A stretch of 8,238 nt of DNA from an uncultured Pleurocapsa sp. (GCA_937884735.1 CAKZYI010000205.1:1-8238); one strand, 5' to 3'. Counted from the first letter of the stretch, positions 1-6,595 are shown. Made by a program: numbers and translations. The notes: generated from the letters alone by a model not told the origin.

Positions 1-26
1 TAATTTACATTACATTAGCTTTCACC

Positions 27-1148
27 ATGCTTCCTAATATTTCCACGGTAGATTTATACAAGCTGGCTTCTGGCGATATTCTTTCATTACAGGTATACAA
101 ATTTATTGGACAACAGCCTGGAAAAAAGGCTTATATTCAGGCGAATCTTCATGGTGCAGAAATTGTTGGTAATGCGGTGATTCAACAGTTAATCGAGTTT
201 TTGACAGCCTTAGATGCTTCTCAACTACGGGGAGAGATTTGGTTAGTGCCTGTCTGCAATCCTTTGGGGGTAAACCAGCGATCGCAATTTTTCTCTACAG
301 GGCGGTTTAATAGTTATGATGGTAAAAACTGGAATCGTATATTTTGGGATTATGAAAAAGAGTCAGCAGATTTAACCGAATTTGCTAAATCTCAAGTAAA
401 TAATGAACCAGAAGTTATTAGAGACAATTATCTCGCTAAAATTAAACATGCTTGGCAAAAAGAGTTAGAGCGTATTAATCAGCCTTGCAGTGTTCCTATT
501 AGTCGTCAATATCGTTATCAACTGCAGTCTCTGTGTTTGGATGCAGATTATGTGATTGATATTCATAGCTCTAGCAATCAAGCGATCGACTATACTTTTG
601 GTTTCAAGGAAAAAATTGATAGTGCTAAGTATTTGCTATTGGAATATGGCATCCTGATGGATGAATATGACGGAGATGCTTTTGATGAGGAATTTCTAAA
701 ACCTTGGTTAGCACTCGAACGAGAATTAGCTAACTTTGGTAAAGATATCAGGTTCGATCTCGAATCTTGGACTTTAGAATTAGGTGCAGGAATGGCAATG
801 AATCCGACTTCGGTAGTTAGGGGCGTTGCAGGAATTAAAAATTACTTGATGTACAAGCAGCTTTTGTTGTTATCCGAGTCTATTCAAACAGTAGATGTCG
901 CTTTAGTATCCAAAAGCAAAATCCACAGTTATTATGCTCCGACTGGTGGTATGATTCAATCCAGATTGTCTTTAAAAACTAGAGTAAAGCCAGGTGATAT
1001 TATCTATCAGCTTCTAAGTTTTAATAAACAGGGTAAACCACCAGAGGTAATCAATATTTGTGCTGAAACAGCAGGAATAGTGTTTGATATTTCTACCAAT
1101 CAATGTGTTAACCAAGGTGAGTACGCAATGGATATTTTGGAATCTTAA
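27..1148 (+). CDS. AstE/AspA-family zinc-dependent hydrolase (M14-like)
   Basis: This 373-residue protein resembles the succinylglutamate desuccinylase/aspartoacylase family, cytosolic zinc enzymes that hydrolyse N-acyl amino acids or related amides. The zinc site is readable: LHGAE gives His42 and Glu45 of the HxxE motif, and DYVIDIH gives His180 as third ligand. TLELGAG (249-255) supplies the likely catalytic Glu251. NWNRIFWD (101-108) sits where this family places substrate-binding residues. The C-terminal 70 residues look like the usual small beta domain, ending in ETAGIVFDI and GEYAMDILE. A charged, helical insertion lies between the second and third zinc ligands (about 108-165). ATG 27 is the first start in the open frame; no clear Shine-Dalgarno is seen, which is common in cyanobacteria. 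Family membership is well supported. The substrate is not, and the conserved zinc site would also suit a carboxypeptidase-like or deacylase role. Confidence 0.85.
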   Translation: MLPNISTVDLYKLASGDILSLQVYKFIGQQPGKKAYIQANLHGAEIVGNAVIQQLIEFLTALDASQLRGEIWLVPVCNPLGVNQRSQFFSTGRFNSYDGKNWNRIFWDYEKESADLTEFAKSQVNNEPEVIRDNYLAKIKHAWQKELERINQPCSVPISRQYRYQLQSLCLDADYVIDIHSSSNQAIDYTFGFKEKIDSAKYLLLEYGILMDEYDGDAFDEEFLKPWLALERELANFGKDIRFDLESWTLELGAGMAMNPTSVVRGVAGIKNYLMYKQLLLLSESIQTVDVALVSKSKIHSYYAPTGGMIQSRLSLKTRVKPGDIIYQLLSFNKQGKPPEVINICAETAGIVFDISTNQCVNQGEYAMDILES

Positions 1149-1151
1149 TGT

Positions 1152-1175
1152 AGAGAAGTTTTATATAACATCTCT
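1152..1175 (+). terminator. Candidate hairpin after the hydrolase gene
   Basis: Just after the stop codon, AGAGAAGTT (1152-1160) and AACATCTCT (1167-1175) pair at 8 of 9 positions around a 6-nt loop TTATAT. The stem is AT-rich and is followed by TGTCTATTC rather than a run of T, so it is a weak terminator at best. It may instead be an mRNA 3' stabiliser or part of the 5' region of the era transcript. Confidence 0.3.
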
Positions 1176-1203
1176 TGTCTATTCTCTTCGTAAATAATAA
1201 AAC

Positions 1204-2178
1204 ATGAATTCTCAAGAATTAGATTTAGATAGCTTGAATAATGTTGAAGGTAGTGAATTTTTAAGCACTATTCCTATTGCGCCTGAAGGTTTTAAGTCAG
1301 GTTTTATTGCAATTGTTGGTAGACCAAATGTTGGAAAATCTACATTAATGAACCATTTAATTGGTCAAAAAATTGCGATTACTTCTCCTACTGCTCAAAC
1401 TACTCGTAATCGTTTAAGAGGTATTTTAACTACTCCTCAAGCTCAAATCATTTTTGTAGATACTCCTGGTATTCATAAACCTCATCATGAACTAGGAAAA
1501 GTATTGGTTCAAAATGCCAAAACAGCAATTAAGTCTGTAGACTTGGTATTGTTTGTAGTAGATAGTTCTGTTGATGCAGGAACGGGCGATCGCTTTATTT
1601 TTGATATTTTAAAAAGATCTAGTACTCCAGTAGTTTTGGGGTTGAATAAAGTAGATTTACAACCTAGCAATTGTCAGTTTATTGATGATAGCTATGCCGA
1701 TTTAATTGCTGAGACTAATTGGTCTACAGTTAAGTTTTCTGCTACTAATGGAAAAGGAACAAAACAGCTACAACAAGTATTAATAGATCGGTTAGAATCT
1801 GGGCCATATTACTATCCTCCAGACCTAGTTACAGACCAGCCTGAAAGATTTATTATAGCCGAACTTATTAGAGAACAAATCTTGCTTCATACTCGCCAAG
1901 AAATTCCTCATTCTGTGGCTATTACTATTGAAAAAATTGAAGAAACGCCCAAAGTAACCAAAGTGAATGCAGCAATTAATATTGAACGCAGTTCGCAAAA
2001 AGGTATTATTATCGGCAAAAAAGGTGCAATGCTCAAAACTATTGGTAGTGCTGCACGTCAGCAGATTCAAAAATTGATTTCAGGCAAAGTTCATTTAGAA
2101 TTATTTGTCAAAGTAGAACCTAAATGGCGACAGTCTCGCATAAGGCTGGCAGAATTTGGTTATCAAGTGGAAGAATAG
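1204..2178 (+). CDS. era: GTPase Era
   Basis: Era is an essential GTPase that binds the 3' end of 16S rRNA and helps the small ribosomal subunit mature; it acts in the cytosol, partly at the membrane. All GTPase boxes are present: G1 GRPNVGKST (39-47), G2 TTRNR (66-70), G3 DTPG (86-89), G4 NKVD (148-151) and G5 SAT (179-181). The C-terminal KH RNA-binding domain follows from about 215, with its GKKG loop at 271-274 and the family signature LELFVKVEPKWR near 298-309. At 324 residues it is slightly longer than E. coli Era. The excess is an acidic leader of about 30 residues before the G domain, which could be native or reflect a start further downstream. ATG 1204 is the first start after the upstream gene and has no obvious ribosome binding site. 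It lies 55 bp after the hydrolase gene. No key residue is missing. Confidence 0.98.
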   Translation: MNSQELDLDSLNNVEGSEFLSTIPIAPEGFKSGFIAIVGRPNVGKSTLMNHLIGQKIAITSPTAQTTRNRLRGILTTPQAQIIFVDTPGIHKPHHELGKVLVQNAKTAIKSVDLVLFVVDSSVDAGTGDRFIFDILKRSSTPVVLGLNKVDLQPSNCQFIDDSYADLIAETNWSTVKFSATNGKGTKQLQQVLIDRLESGPYYYPPDLVTDQPERFIIAELIREQILLHTRQEIPHSVAITIEKIEETPKVTKVNAAINIERSSQKGIIIGKKGAMLKTIGSAARQQIQKLISGKVHLELFVKVEPKWRQSRIRLAEFGYQVEE

Positions 2179-2191
2179 TTACTTCTATCCT

Positions 2192-2219
2192 TTGAGTAAA
2201 CAGTGCTTTAGAATAGCTA
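2192..2219 (+). promoter_or_regulatory. Weak sigma-70-like promoter candidate before moaD
   Basis: TTGAGT (2192-2197) and TAGCTA (2214-2219) are separated by 16 bp and lie about 35 bp before the moaD start. Both hexamers depart from consensus, so this is a tentative call. Read-through from era is an equally good explanation for expression of the two genes downstream. Confidence 0.2.
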
Positions 2220-2253
2220 ACATCAGTAAATAAAATAATGAGCGATAAGTTTG

Positions 2254-2514
2254 ATGGCTGCATCGGAGATTAAGATCAAAGTTAAACTATTTTCTATTTA
2301 TCAAGAAGTTTTTGGCACGTCGGAATTAGACTTACATGTTGCAAAGGAAACTTGTGTAGGTGGTGTTTTAGAATCTCTTATTGAGCAAAAGCCACAACTG
2401 GCAAAATGGCAAGAAGTGACACGTTTTGGAGTTAATTTACAGTTTGTTGAACCTGATGTGTTATTACAGGATGGAGACGAAGTGGTTTTGATTCCTCCTG
2501 TAAGTGGAGGTTAA
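2254..2514 (+). CDS. moaD: MoaD-like sulfur carrier (molybdopterin synthase small subunit)
   Basis: This 86-residue beta-grasp (ubiquitin-like) protein ends in the diagnostic Gly-Gly. In MoaD the terminal glycine is adenylated by MoeB and converted to a thiocarboxylate, which donates sulfur for molybdopterin synthesis with MoaE. The matching features are the N-terminal strand IKVKLFSIYQEVFG (7-20), the stretch GDEVVLIPPV (74-83) and the C-terminal PPVSGG. Length and the DGDEV..IPPVSGG ending fit MoaD better than the shorter ThiS. I chose ATG 2254 over the adjacent in-frame TTG at 2251. No strong Shine-Dalgarno is visible. It lies 75 bp after era and 31 bp before the next gene. No moaE, moeB or other cofactor genes are present here, so it could also be a MoaD-like carrier serving another sulfur-transfer or conjugation reaction. 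Confidence 0.85.
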   Translation: MAASEIKIKVKLFSIYQEVFGTSELDLHVAKETCVGGVLESLIEQKPQLAKWQEVTRFGVNLQFVEPDVLLQDGDEVVLIPPVSGG

Positions 2515-2545
2515 TGTAAATAATAAGTAATAAATAGCAATACTG

Positions 2546-4252
2546 ATGGTGTTTGATAACGGTCAGTTGGAAGAGTTGATAGAAAGCCTAGAAAAAAGTA
2601 AAAATTATCTGAGCAAAAAGTCTAAATCTGAAGCAAGCTATGAAAAATTAATCCCTTTGCTCGATCTCAAATTTGAATTTCTGAGAAAAAATAATAAGTT
2701 ATGGGTGAAGTTAGTTAGTACTTCTTCTAGTCTAGTTTTAAAGCTAAAAGCAGCAAGTGAAGCTAATTTAAGATTGCGATCGCTTTATAATTTTGAAGCT
2801 GTTTCTCCTTTCAAAAATATTTCAGAAATAGCCAATAATTGCCATACTATTGTTGCAATTTTTCAGTCCGATCAAATAGTTACTCAACATCATCGTAAGT
2901 TTATCGATCTTGTACGTAAAAAAAATATAGATTTTTTAATTTTAGTTGTCAAAAGTAATTCTCACAATTCTAATCAAACCATTACAGAATATTTGGAATC
3001 ACAAGATAATTTAAAAGGTAGCTATTTTTCTTTACCTATAAATGATTTTTTTAATTTAGAAGACAAGCAAAATATTGAATATTATCAGCGTATATTAATC
3101 GAACATGCAACTGCACTGCAAGATAAATTCATTCAAGATAACTATAGAAATATATCCAGGGATATTGAATGTTTTTTTGACGCTCAAAATATTATCACCT
3201 GGCGTAATATAAGACAAATCAAAGAACATTACTTACAAGAAAGAGAAGTCCATAATTATCAACAACAGGTATTAACAAAGACCTTTAATAAAATCAATCA
3301 GGAAAAACAAAGCACAATTCTTCAGATTAAACAAAAAATCAATCAATCTAAAAGTGAATATTTAAATCCTTTTTTACCAAATAGCTGGATATTTGAGCTA
3401 CAGCAAATTATCGAAGAATCTCGAGTTAAATTAATAAAAGAAAAAGACAATACTTATCTTTACCCTATTATCCAAAAGAGCAGTAAACCTAACAAACAAG
3501 GCTTTTTTTTAGAAGTGCCTGAGCACCATGATTCCCTACAGTCTGAATCTTTTCATAGCTATATCTTAAATTTATATCAACAGCAAATTATTGAGACTTT
3601 AAAATCTCAATGGACAAAAATAAATTACGTATATGCTGATGGAGGATTGAATATGTTTGTTTCTCAAGCCAACCATACAATTAAGACTATCAGCATACTC
3701 GAACCCGCCCAAATAGAGTTTCCCAAAATCACATTAGATCTAGAAAATTTTCCCGAACTAAGCTTAAGCGATATTGTTGATTCTTATTGTCTTCAAGCTA
3801 GCACTAAGTTAATTTTTGATTATAATTATACCCAAAGTAGTTGGTTCAAGTTACTAATGTCTGCTTTGATAGGAACTACTATTTACCTGATTACTAAAGT
3901 ATATTTTGGCTCGGGTAAATACATTGGCTTTTTCATTCTTTTTGTTCAGATAATTAATATTTTTACTGGTCAAAGCGCGAAAAAAACTAAGCTCAAAAGC
4001 CACAAAAAAGAACTACAAAGAATTTTAAATAGTAAATATCAGATATTAGCTCGTTTAGTTGTCGAACAGATGACTCAAACCCTAATTGTTAGTTTAGACA
4101 AGAAAAACCGAGAATATCAGATTCAAATAAATGCGATCGCACAATTAGCTCAAGAGAAGTTAGATCAAATACAGCAAGATATCAATCAACACCAATTAAG
4201 AAAAAATCAGCTTGAAAGCGATCGAATAAAAATTAAAACCTGGTTGAACTAG
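2546..4252 (+). CDS. Dynamin-like membrane protein without a recognisable P-loop
   Basis: This 568-residue protein has no certain named family. What can be seen: an N-terminal helical stretch (1-85); an alpha/beta-looking core (96-137) with two hydrophobic strands, HTIVAIFQSD and FLILVVKSN; long Gln/Lys-rich coiled-coil segments (about 225-270 and 515-565); and a hydrophobic hairpin of two membrane segments (about 433-453 and 458-476) after a mixed region. Helical bundle, membrane-inserting paddle and returning C-terminal helices is the layout of bacterial dynamin-like proteins, which remodel membranes. The 96-137 region resembles the stretch between GTPase boxes G3 and G4, but there is no GxxxxGKS P-loop, no DxxG and no intact NKxD (VKSN stands there). 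I infer a degenerate or GTPase-less relative that might partner an intact dynamin encoded elsewhere. An alternative is an unrelated coiled-coil membrane protein. ATG 2546 lies 31 bp after moaD on the same strand, suggesting cotranscription. The gene converges with the DUF4864 gene across 34 bp. Confidence 0.75.
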   Translation: MVFDNGQLEELIESLEKSKNYLSKKSKSEASYEKLIPLLDLKFEFLRKNNKLWVKLVSTSSSLVLKLKAASEANLRLRSLYNFEAVSPFKNISEIANNCHTIVAIFQSDQIVTQHHRKFIDLVRKKNIDFLILVVKSNSHNSNQTITEYLESQDNLKGSYFSLPINDFFNLEDKQNIEYYQRILIEHATALQDKFIQDNYRNISRDIECFFDAQNIITWRNIRQIKEHYLQEREVHNYQQQVLTKTFNKINQEKQSTILQIKQKINQSKSEYLNPFLPNSWIFELQQIIEESRVKLIKEKDNTYLYPIIQKSSKPNKQGFFLEVPEHHDSLQSESFHSYILNLYQQQIIETLKSQWTKINYVYADGGLNMFVSQANHTIKTISILEPAQIEFPKITLDLENFPELSLSDIVDSYCLQASTKLIFDYNYTQSSWFKLLMSALIGTTIYLITKVYFGSGKYIGFFILFVQIINIFTGQSAKKTKLKSHKKELQRILNSKYQILARLVVEQMTQTLIVSLDKKNREYQIQINAIAQLAQEKLDQIQQDINQHQLRKNQLESDRIKIKTWLN

Positions 4253-4286
4253 AATGATTAAGTAAGTTAATTAGAATGAATGCCGT

Positions 4287-4646
4287 TTAAATTATCTTTT
4301 CATCTACAGGAAGCAATTCATACCCATGAATACGCCAGCTATAGTCAGGTTGATGTTGAACAACAAATACCCCTTGAGTTAATTCACCTTCTTGGTTCAT
4401 AATCATCGAAACCAATGCAGGATAGTTATTAACCAAAGTGAACCCCTGAAACATGATTGAACGAGGCTGAATAATAGCATTATACTTAGATTCAATCGCC
4501 ATTATAAAATCATGCTGTTCGTATTTGTTTTGAATTGTAGGACTTGTCAAAGCAAAAGCTGTAACCTCATCTTTTTGCCGAAAAGCTTGTAACTGTTTCT
4601 CAATTAGCTGACGAATTGCGACTTTATCGTTTTCAGATATATACAT
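4287..4646 (-). CDS. DUF4864 domain protein
   Basis: This 119-residue protein of unknown function matches the DUF4864 pattern along its whole length. It has an N-terminal helix with AIRQLIEKQLQAFRQKD (10-26), then AFALTSPTIQNKY (30-42), a central PRSIMFQGF (61-69) and the closing strands GVFVVQHQPDYSWRIHGYEL (92-111). The order (helix pair, then a curved sheet with a late Trp) resembles the NTF2/SnoaL-like fold, though that is an inference. No signal peptide or membrane segment is visible, so it is probably cytosolic. It lies 73 bp downstream of the sugar permease gene on the same strand and could be its last operon member, but a possible -10 box in the gap (4692-4697) would allow separate expression. 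ATG 4646 gives the full domain. Its stop faces that of the plus-strand dynamin-like gene, with no strong terminator between them. Confidence 0.85.
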   Translation of the reverse strand: MYISENDKVAIRQLIEKQLQAFRQKDEVTAFALTSPTIQNKYEQHDFIMAIESKYNAIIQPRSIMFQGFTLVNNYPALVSMIMNQEGELTQGVFVVQHQPDYSWRIHGYELLPVDEKII

Positions 4647-4655
4647 TTGAGACTG

Positions 4656-4672
4656 CTTTTAATAAATAAAAG
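4656..4672. other. Short AT inverted repeat upstream of the DUF4864 gene
   Basis: CTTTTA (4656-4661) and TAAAAG (4667-4672) form a perfect 6-bp inverted repeat with a 5-nt centre, ten bases upstream of the DUF4864 start. On the plus strand it is followed by TTTTT, which could give a weak terminator for read-through from the convergent genes. On the minus strand it would sit in the 5' leader. The stem is nearly all A-T, so chance is likely. Confidence 0.25.
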
Positions 4673-4691
4673 TTTTTGCTTTAAATAAAGA

Positions 4692-4697
4692 ATTGTA
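4692..4697 (-). promoter_or_regulatory. Possible -10 box for the DUF4864 gene
   Basis: Read on the minus strand this is TACAAT, one base from the TATAAT consensus, 46 bases before the DUF4864 ATG. No convincing TTGACA-like -35 lies 16-18 bp further upstream, where GATAAA is found. It is a partial promoter call only. Confidence 0.25.
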
Positions 4698-4719
4698 GCC
4701 GATTATTTGCTTACTTTAT

Positions 4720-5583
4720 CTAACCTTTAACTGCACCTGCGGTTAACCCTTGTACTATTTGTCGTTGAAAGACCAACACGAGGATTACCAATGGTAGAGT
4801 ACCCAAAATTGTTGCCGCAGCGATCGGACCATATGGAATATCAAATAGATTTGCCCCTCCAAGCTGTGCCGTTGCCACAGGGATAGTTTTTTTAGCTTCT
4901 TCGGTAATAAAAGTTAAAGCAAAAATATACTCATTCCAAGCAAAAATAAAAGTCAATATTCCAGTAGTTGCTAAGGCGGGCAAAGTCATAGGAAGCACAA
5001 TGTTAATCAACATTCCTAACGTCTTATATCCATCAACCTTGGCTGCGTCTTCCAAATCTTTGGGCAGTTTCAAAAAGAAACTCCTCATAACCAAAATAGT
5101 TAGAGGTAAATTAATTGCAGTGTAAGGAATTATCAAAGCAAGATAATTATTTCCTAAACCTATAGCTTTTACTATTTCTAATAATCCCAAAAATAATAAA
5201 ACATAGGGAAACAAGGTAATAATTAAAATTCCAGTCAAAATTAACTTTTCTCCTGGTAATTTCATTCTAGCTAATCCATAAGCTGCTGGCGAACCAAAAA
5301 CGAGACACAAGATAGTTGAGATACTTGCAACTAAAGCACTATTAAAAATATACGCTAAAAATGGACGACGACTAAATAATGATTGATAGTGTTCAATGGT
5401 GATACTACTGGGAAAATAAACATTAGGAATAGCAGAGATATCCTCATTTAGCTTTACTGAAGTCAATATTTGCCAGAGAATTGGGGCAGAAAAAAGAACT
5501 ACTATCAAAACAATGCCTAACCAAAATAAAATTTTAGATGGGGATAAAAAAAGTTTTTTTTCTTTAGATTGGATGGAAGACAT
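4720..5583 (-). CDS. Sugar ABC transporter permease, MalG/CUT1 type
   Basis: This 287-residue inner-membrane permease belongs to the carbohydrate-uptake (CUT1) branch of ABC importers and is of the MalG/UgpE/GgtD type. Six hydrophobic segments are visible, at about 17-37, 77-103, 113-135, 146-168, 200-224 and 252-273. The cytoplasmic EAA loop that docks on the ATPase is clear: EDAAKVDGYKTLGMLINIVLP (E178-P198), with its conserved Gly185. The family C-terminus QRQIVQGLTAGAVKG is intact, and length is normal. ATG 5583 is followed by a Lys-rich N-terminus before the first membrane segment, as expected. Such systems need a second permease (MalF type), a substrate-binding protein and an ATPase. 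None is adjacent: upstream is a 443-bp non-coding stretch with a transposase relic, downstream a DUF4864 gene. The substrate (glucosylglycerol, trehalose, glycerol-3-phosphate or another sugar) cannot be told from this subunit. Confidence 0.95.
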   Translation of the reverse strand: MSSIQSKEKKLFLSPSKILFWLGIVLIVVLFSAPILWQILTSVKLNEDISAIPNVYFPSSITIEHYQSLFSRRPFLAYIFNSALVASISTILCLVFGSPAAYGLARMKLPGEKLILTGILIITLFPYVLLFLGLLEIVKAIGLGNNYLALIIPYTAINLPLTILVMRSFFLKLPKDLEDAAKVDGYKTLGMLINIVLPMTLPALATTGILTFIFAWNEYIFALTFITEEAKKTIPVATAQLGGANLFDIPYGPIAAATILGTLPLVILVLVFQRQIVQGLTAGAVKG

Positions 5584-5676
5584 GGTTAATACGGCATTCG
5601 AGACTATCGCTTAGACCATGTTACAGTTTTTAGGGGCTTTAAATTCACAAAAGTCTATCTCAATCCATGAGCAGAT

Positions 5677-5769
5677 TCAATTGTTCGCCTTATCATAAGA
5701 TGCCCTGACAATGTTGATTGATAAAGGCAATCCTGCTTTTACATTGACCAAATGTGTTTTTGTCCCTAC
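5677..5769 (-). pseudogene. IS5-type transposase remnant
   Basis: Read from 5769 down to the TGA at 5679-5677, 30 codons encode VGTKTHLV followed by GLPLSINIVRA. This matches the internal transposase pattern G-x-K-x-H-L-(V/I)-x(3-5)-G-(L/I)-P-L-x-(I/L)-x(3-4)-A found between the first and second catalytic aspartates of many IS5-family DDE enzymes. The piece has no start codon: its frame closes two codons upstream at a TAA and ends at TGA. Just upstream, a second frame reads LLVSKVNSS (5791-5768), which may be the preceding segment displaced by a frameshift. Neither catalytic Asp nor the Glu is present, so the element is dead. The transposase reading is inferred from pattern memory over a short span. 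Confidence 0.5.
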
Positions 5770-5926
5770 TTGAATTTACTTTTGATACCAGCAAATCAAA
5801 ATTAAAGTATGCATACCTTATATTTTGACGTATTATAACGAAAACACAGTTAAACTACATCACAATCTTCAAATTTTTTAGTATTTTGCTTTCTACCATT
5901 ATTACTATGGGCATCAACAATTTTTT

Positions 5927-5941
5927 TTGTTATCTTAACAA
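5927..5941. repeat. Short palindrome upstream of the small orphan gene
   Basis: TTGTTA (5927-5932) and TAACAA (5936-5941) are perfect inverted repeats around a TCT centre, 85 bp before the ATG at 6027. Size and symmetry would suit a regulator half-site pair, but in AT-rich DNA such a palindrome can arise by chance. Confidence 0.25.
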
Positions 5942-6026
5942 CAAGATTTGTGATCCATACTTTTATTTTAATTCTAGCTGCAATCAAAACTAATGCCTTC
6001 AAGAATATCTTTAGTGGAAGTAGTCG

Positions 6027-6413
6027 ATGTCTCTTAATCGTTCTCTAGACAAAAGAAAAAACAAAAACTTTGTCATCAATAATAAATATTTCTTGAAGCA
6101 ATACGCTTTAAAAAACTATGATTTTTTGGGTAAGGGCATTATAGTAGTGAATCTACTATTGTTACAAACAGATACCATAGATGCAAAAGATATATTCAGT
6201 CAACAGATAGAGAACGACCAAGATATAACTATTCATCAGCCTATTTCTTATATTCCACAAAATAATTTTTGGTTTAAGATGCTTAATCTAAAAATTAAAA
6301 AGAAATACAAGATAAATATTCAAGAACAAGACAGCACCAATAAAAAGTTTTTGATTGTATTTGTTAAAGACGCTTCTATAGAACACTTTTCAATCTACTC
6401 AATTAAATTATAG
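6027..6413 (+). CDS. Hypothetical protein with a possible signal or membrane segment
   Basis: This 128-residue, Lys- and Asn-rich protein belongs to no family I recognise. The start is supported by GGAAG (6016-6020) six bases before ATG 6027, the clearest ribosome binding site in the window. The N-terminus is basic (residues 1-36). A short hydrophobic run follows, IIVVNLLLL (38-46), and then DTIDAKD, which could be a late signal-peptide cleavage region or a membrane anchor. The remainder is polar and basic, with a KIKKKYKINIQ stretch (89-99) and a hydrophobic FLIVFV (108-113) near the C-terminus. It stands alone between the permease leader and the M3 peptidase, next to a transposase relic. 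It may be a lineage-specific secreted or membrane protein, or a chance open frame in AT-rich DNA; the ribosome binding site tips me toward real. Confidence 0.5.
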   Translation: MSLNRSLDKRKNKNFVINNKYFLKQYALKNYDFLGKGIIVVNLLLLQTDTIDAKDIFSQQIENDQDITIHQPISYIPQNNFWFKMLNLKIKKKYKINIQEQDSTNKKFLIVFVKDASIEHFSIYSIKL

Positions 6414-6595
6414 ATACCTTCACTCTTTCTCTATTTATCAAAGCAAATCGCAACTAAGTAGTTTTGAGATATTTGCTGGACATTCAATTTATAAGAAAAG
6501 TTTAGTAACCCTGAAGGCTCGCCTACGAACTTTAACTTTATTTAGGTTGAGCTACTTACTTGTATGTCAGCTATTTAATCTTTTATCCATCCTGC

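Larger units (their letters stand above)
5584..6026. other. Non-coding stretch between permease and small orphan gene
   Basis: This 443-bp AT-rich stretch separates two divergent genes and must carry both their promoters, though neither is clear. It contains a decayed transposase piece (5677-5769, minus strand) and a short palindrome (5927-5941). There is also a Shine-Dalgarno-like GGAAG at 6016-6020 that belongs to the gene at 6027. No intact reading frame of credible length, terminal inverted repeat or target-site duplication could be recognised. Confidence 0.7.

Noticed and set aside
1825..2070. Minus-strand open frame of 81 codons inside era
   Set aside because: It lies antisense within the KH-domain region of a certain gene. 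It reads as a low-complexity Phe/Asn/Cys-rich sequence with no family features, so it is a shadow frame.
4250..4279. Two copies of TAGAATGA, 22 bp apart, between the convergent genes
   Set aside because: The repeat is only 8 bp, the first copy includes the stop codon, and the region is AT-rich. Chance is the simplest explanation.
5907..5993. 28-codon plus-strand frame starting ATGGGC with three cysteines
   Set aside because: It is too short, has no ribosome binding site and is very Asn/Phe-rich, as expected of random AT-rich DNA.
6431..6526. 31-codon minus-strand frame (VGEPSGLLNF...) in the spacer before the M3 gene
   Set aside because: It has no start codon, and I could not match it to any family. 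It might be another gene relic, but nothing visible supports that.
6497..6540. Nested weak inverted repeats that could be a structured RNA
   Set aside because: Only a 4-bp GC stem and separate 6-bp AT arms could be paired, and there is no continuous helix or known RNA motif.
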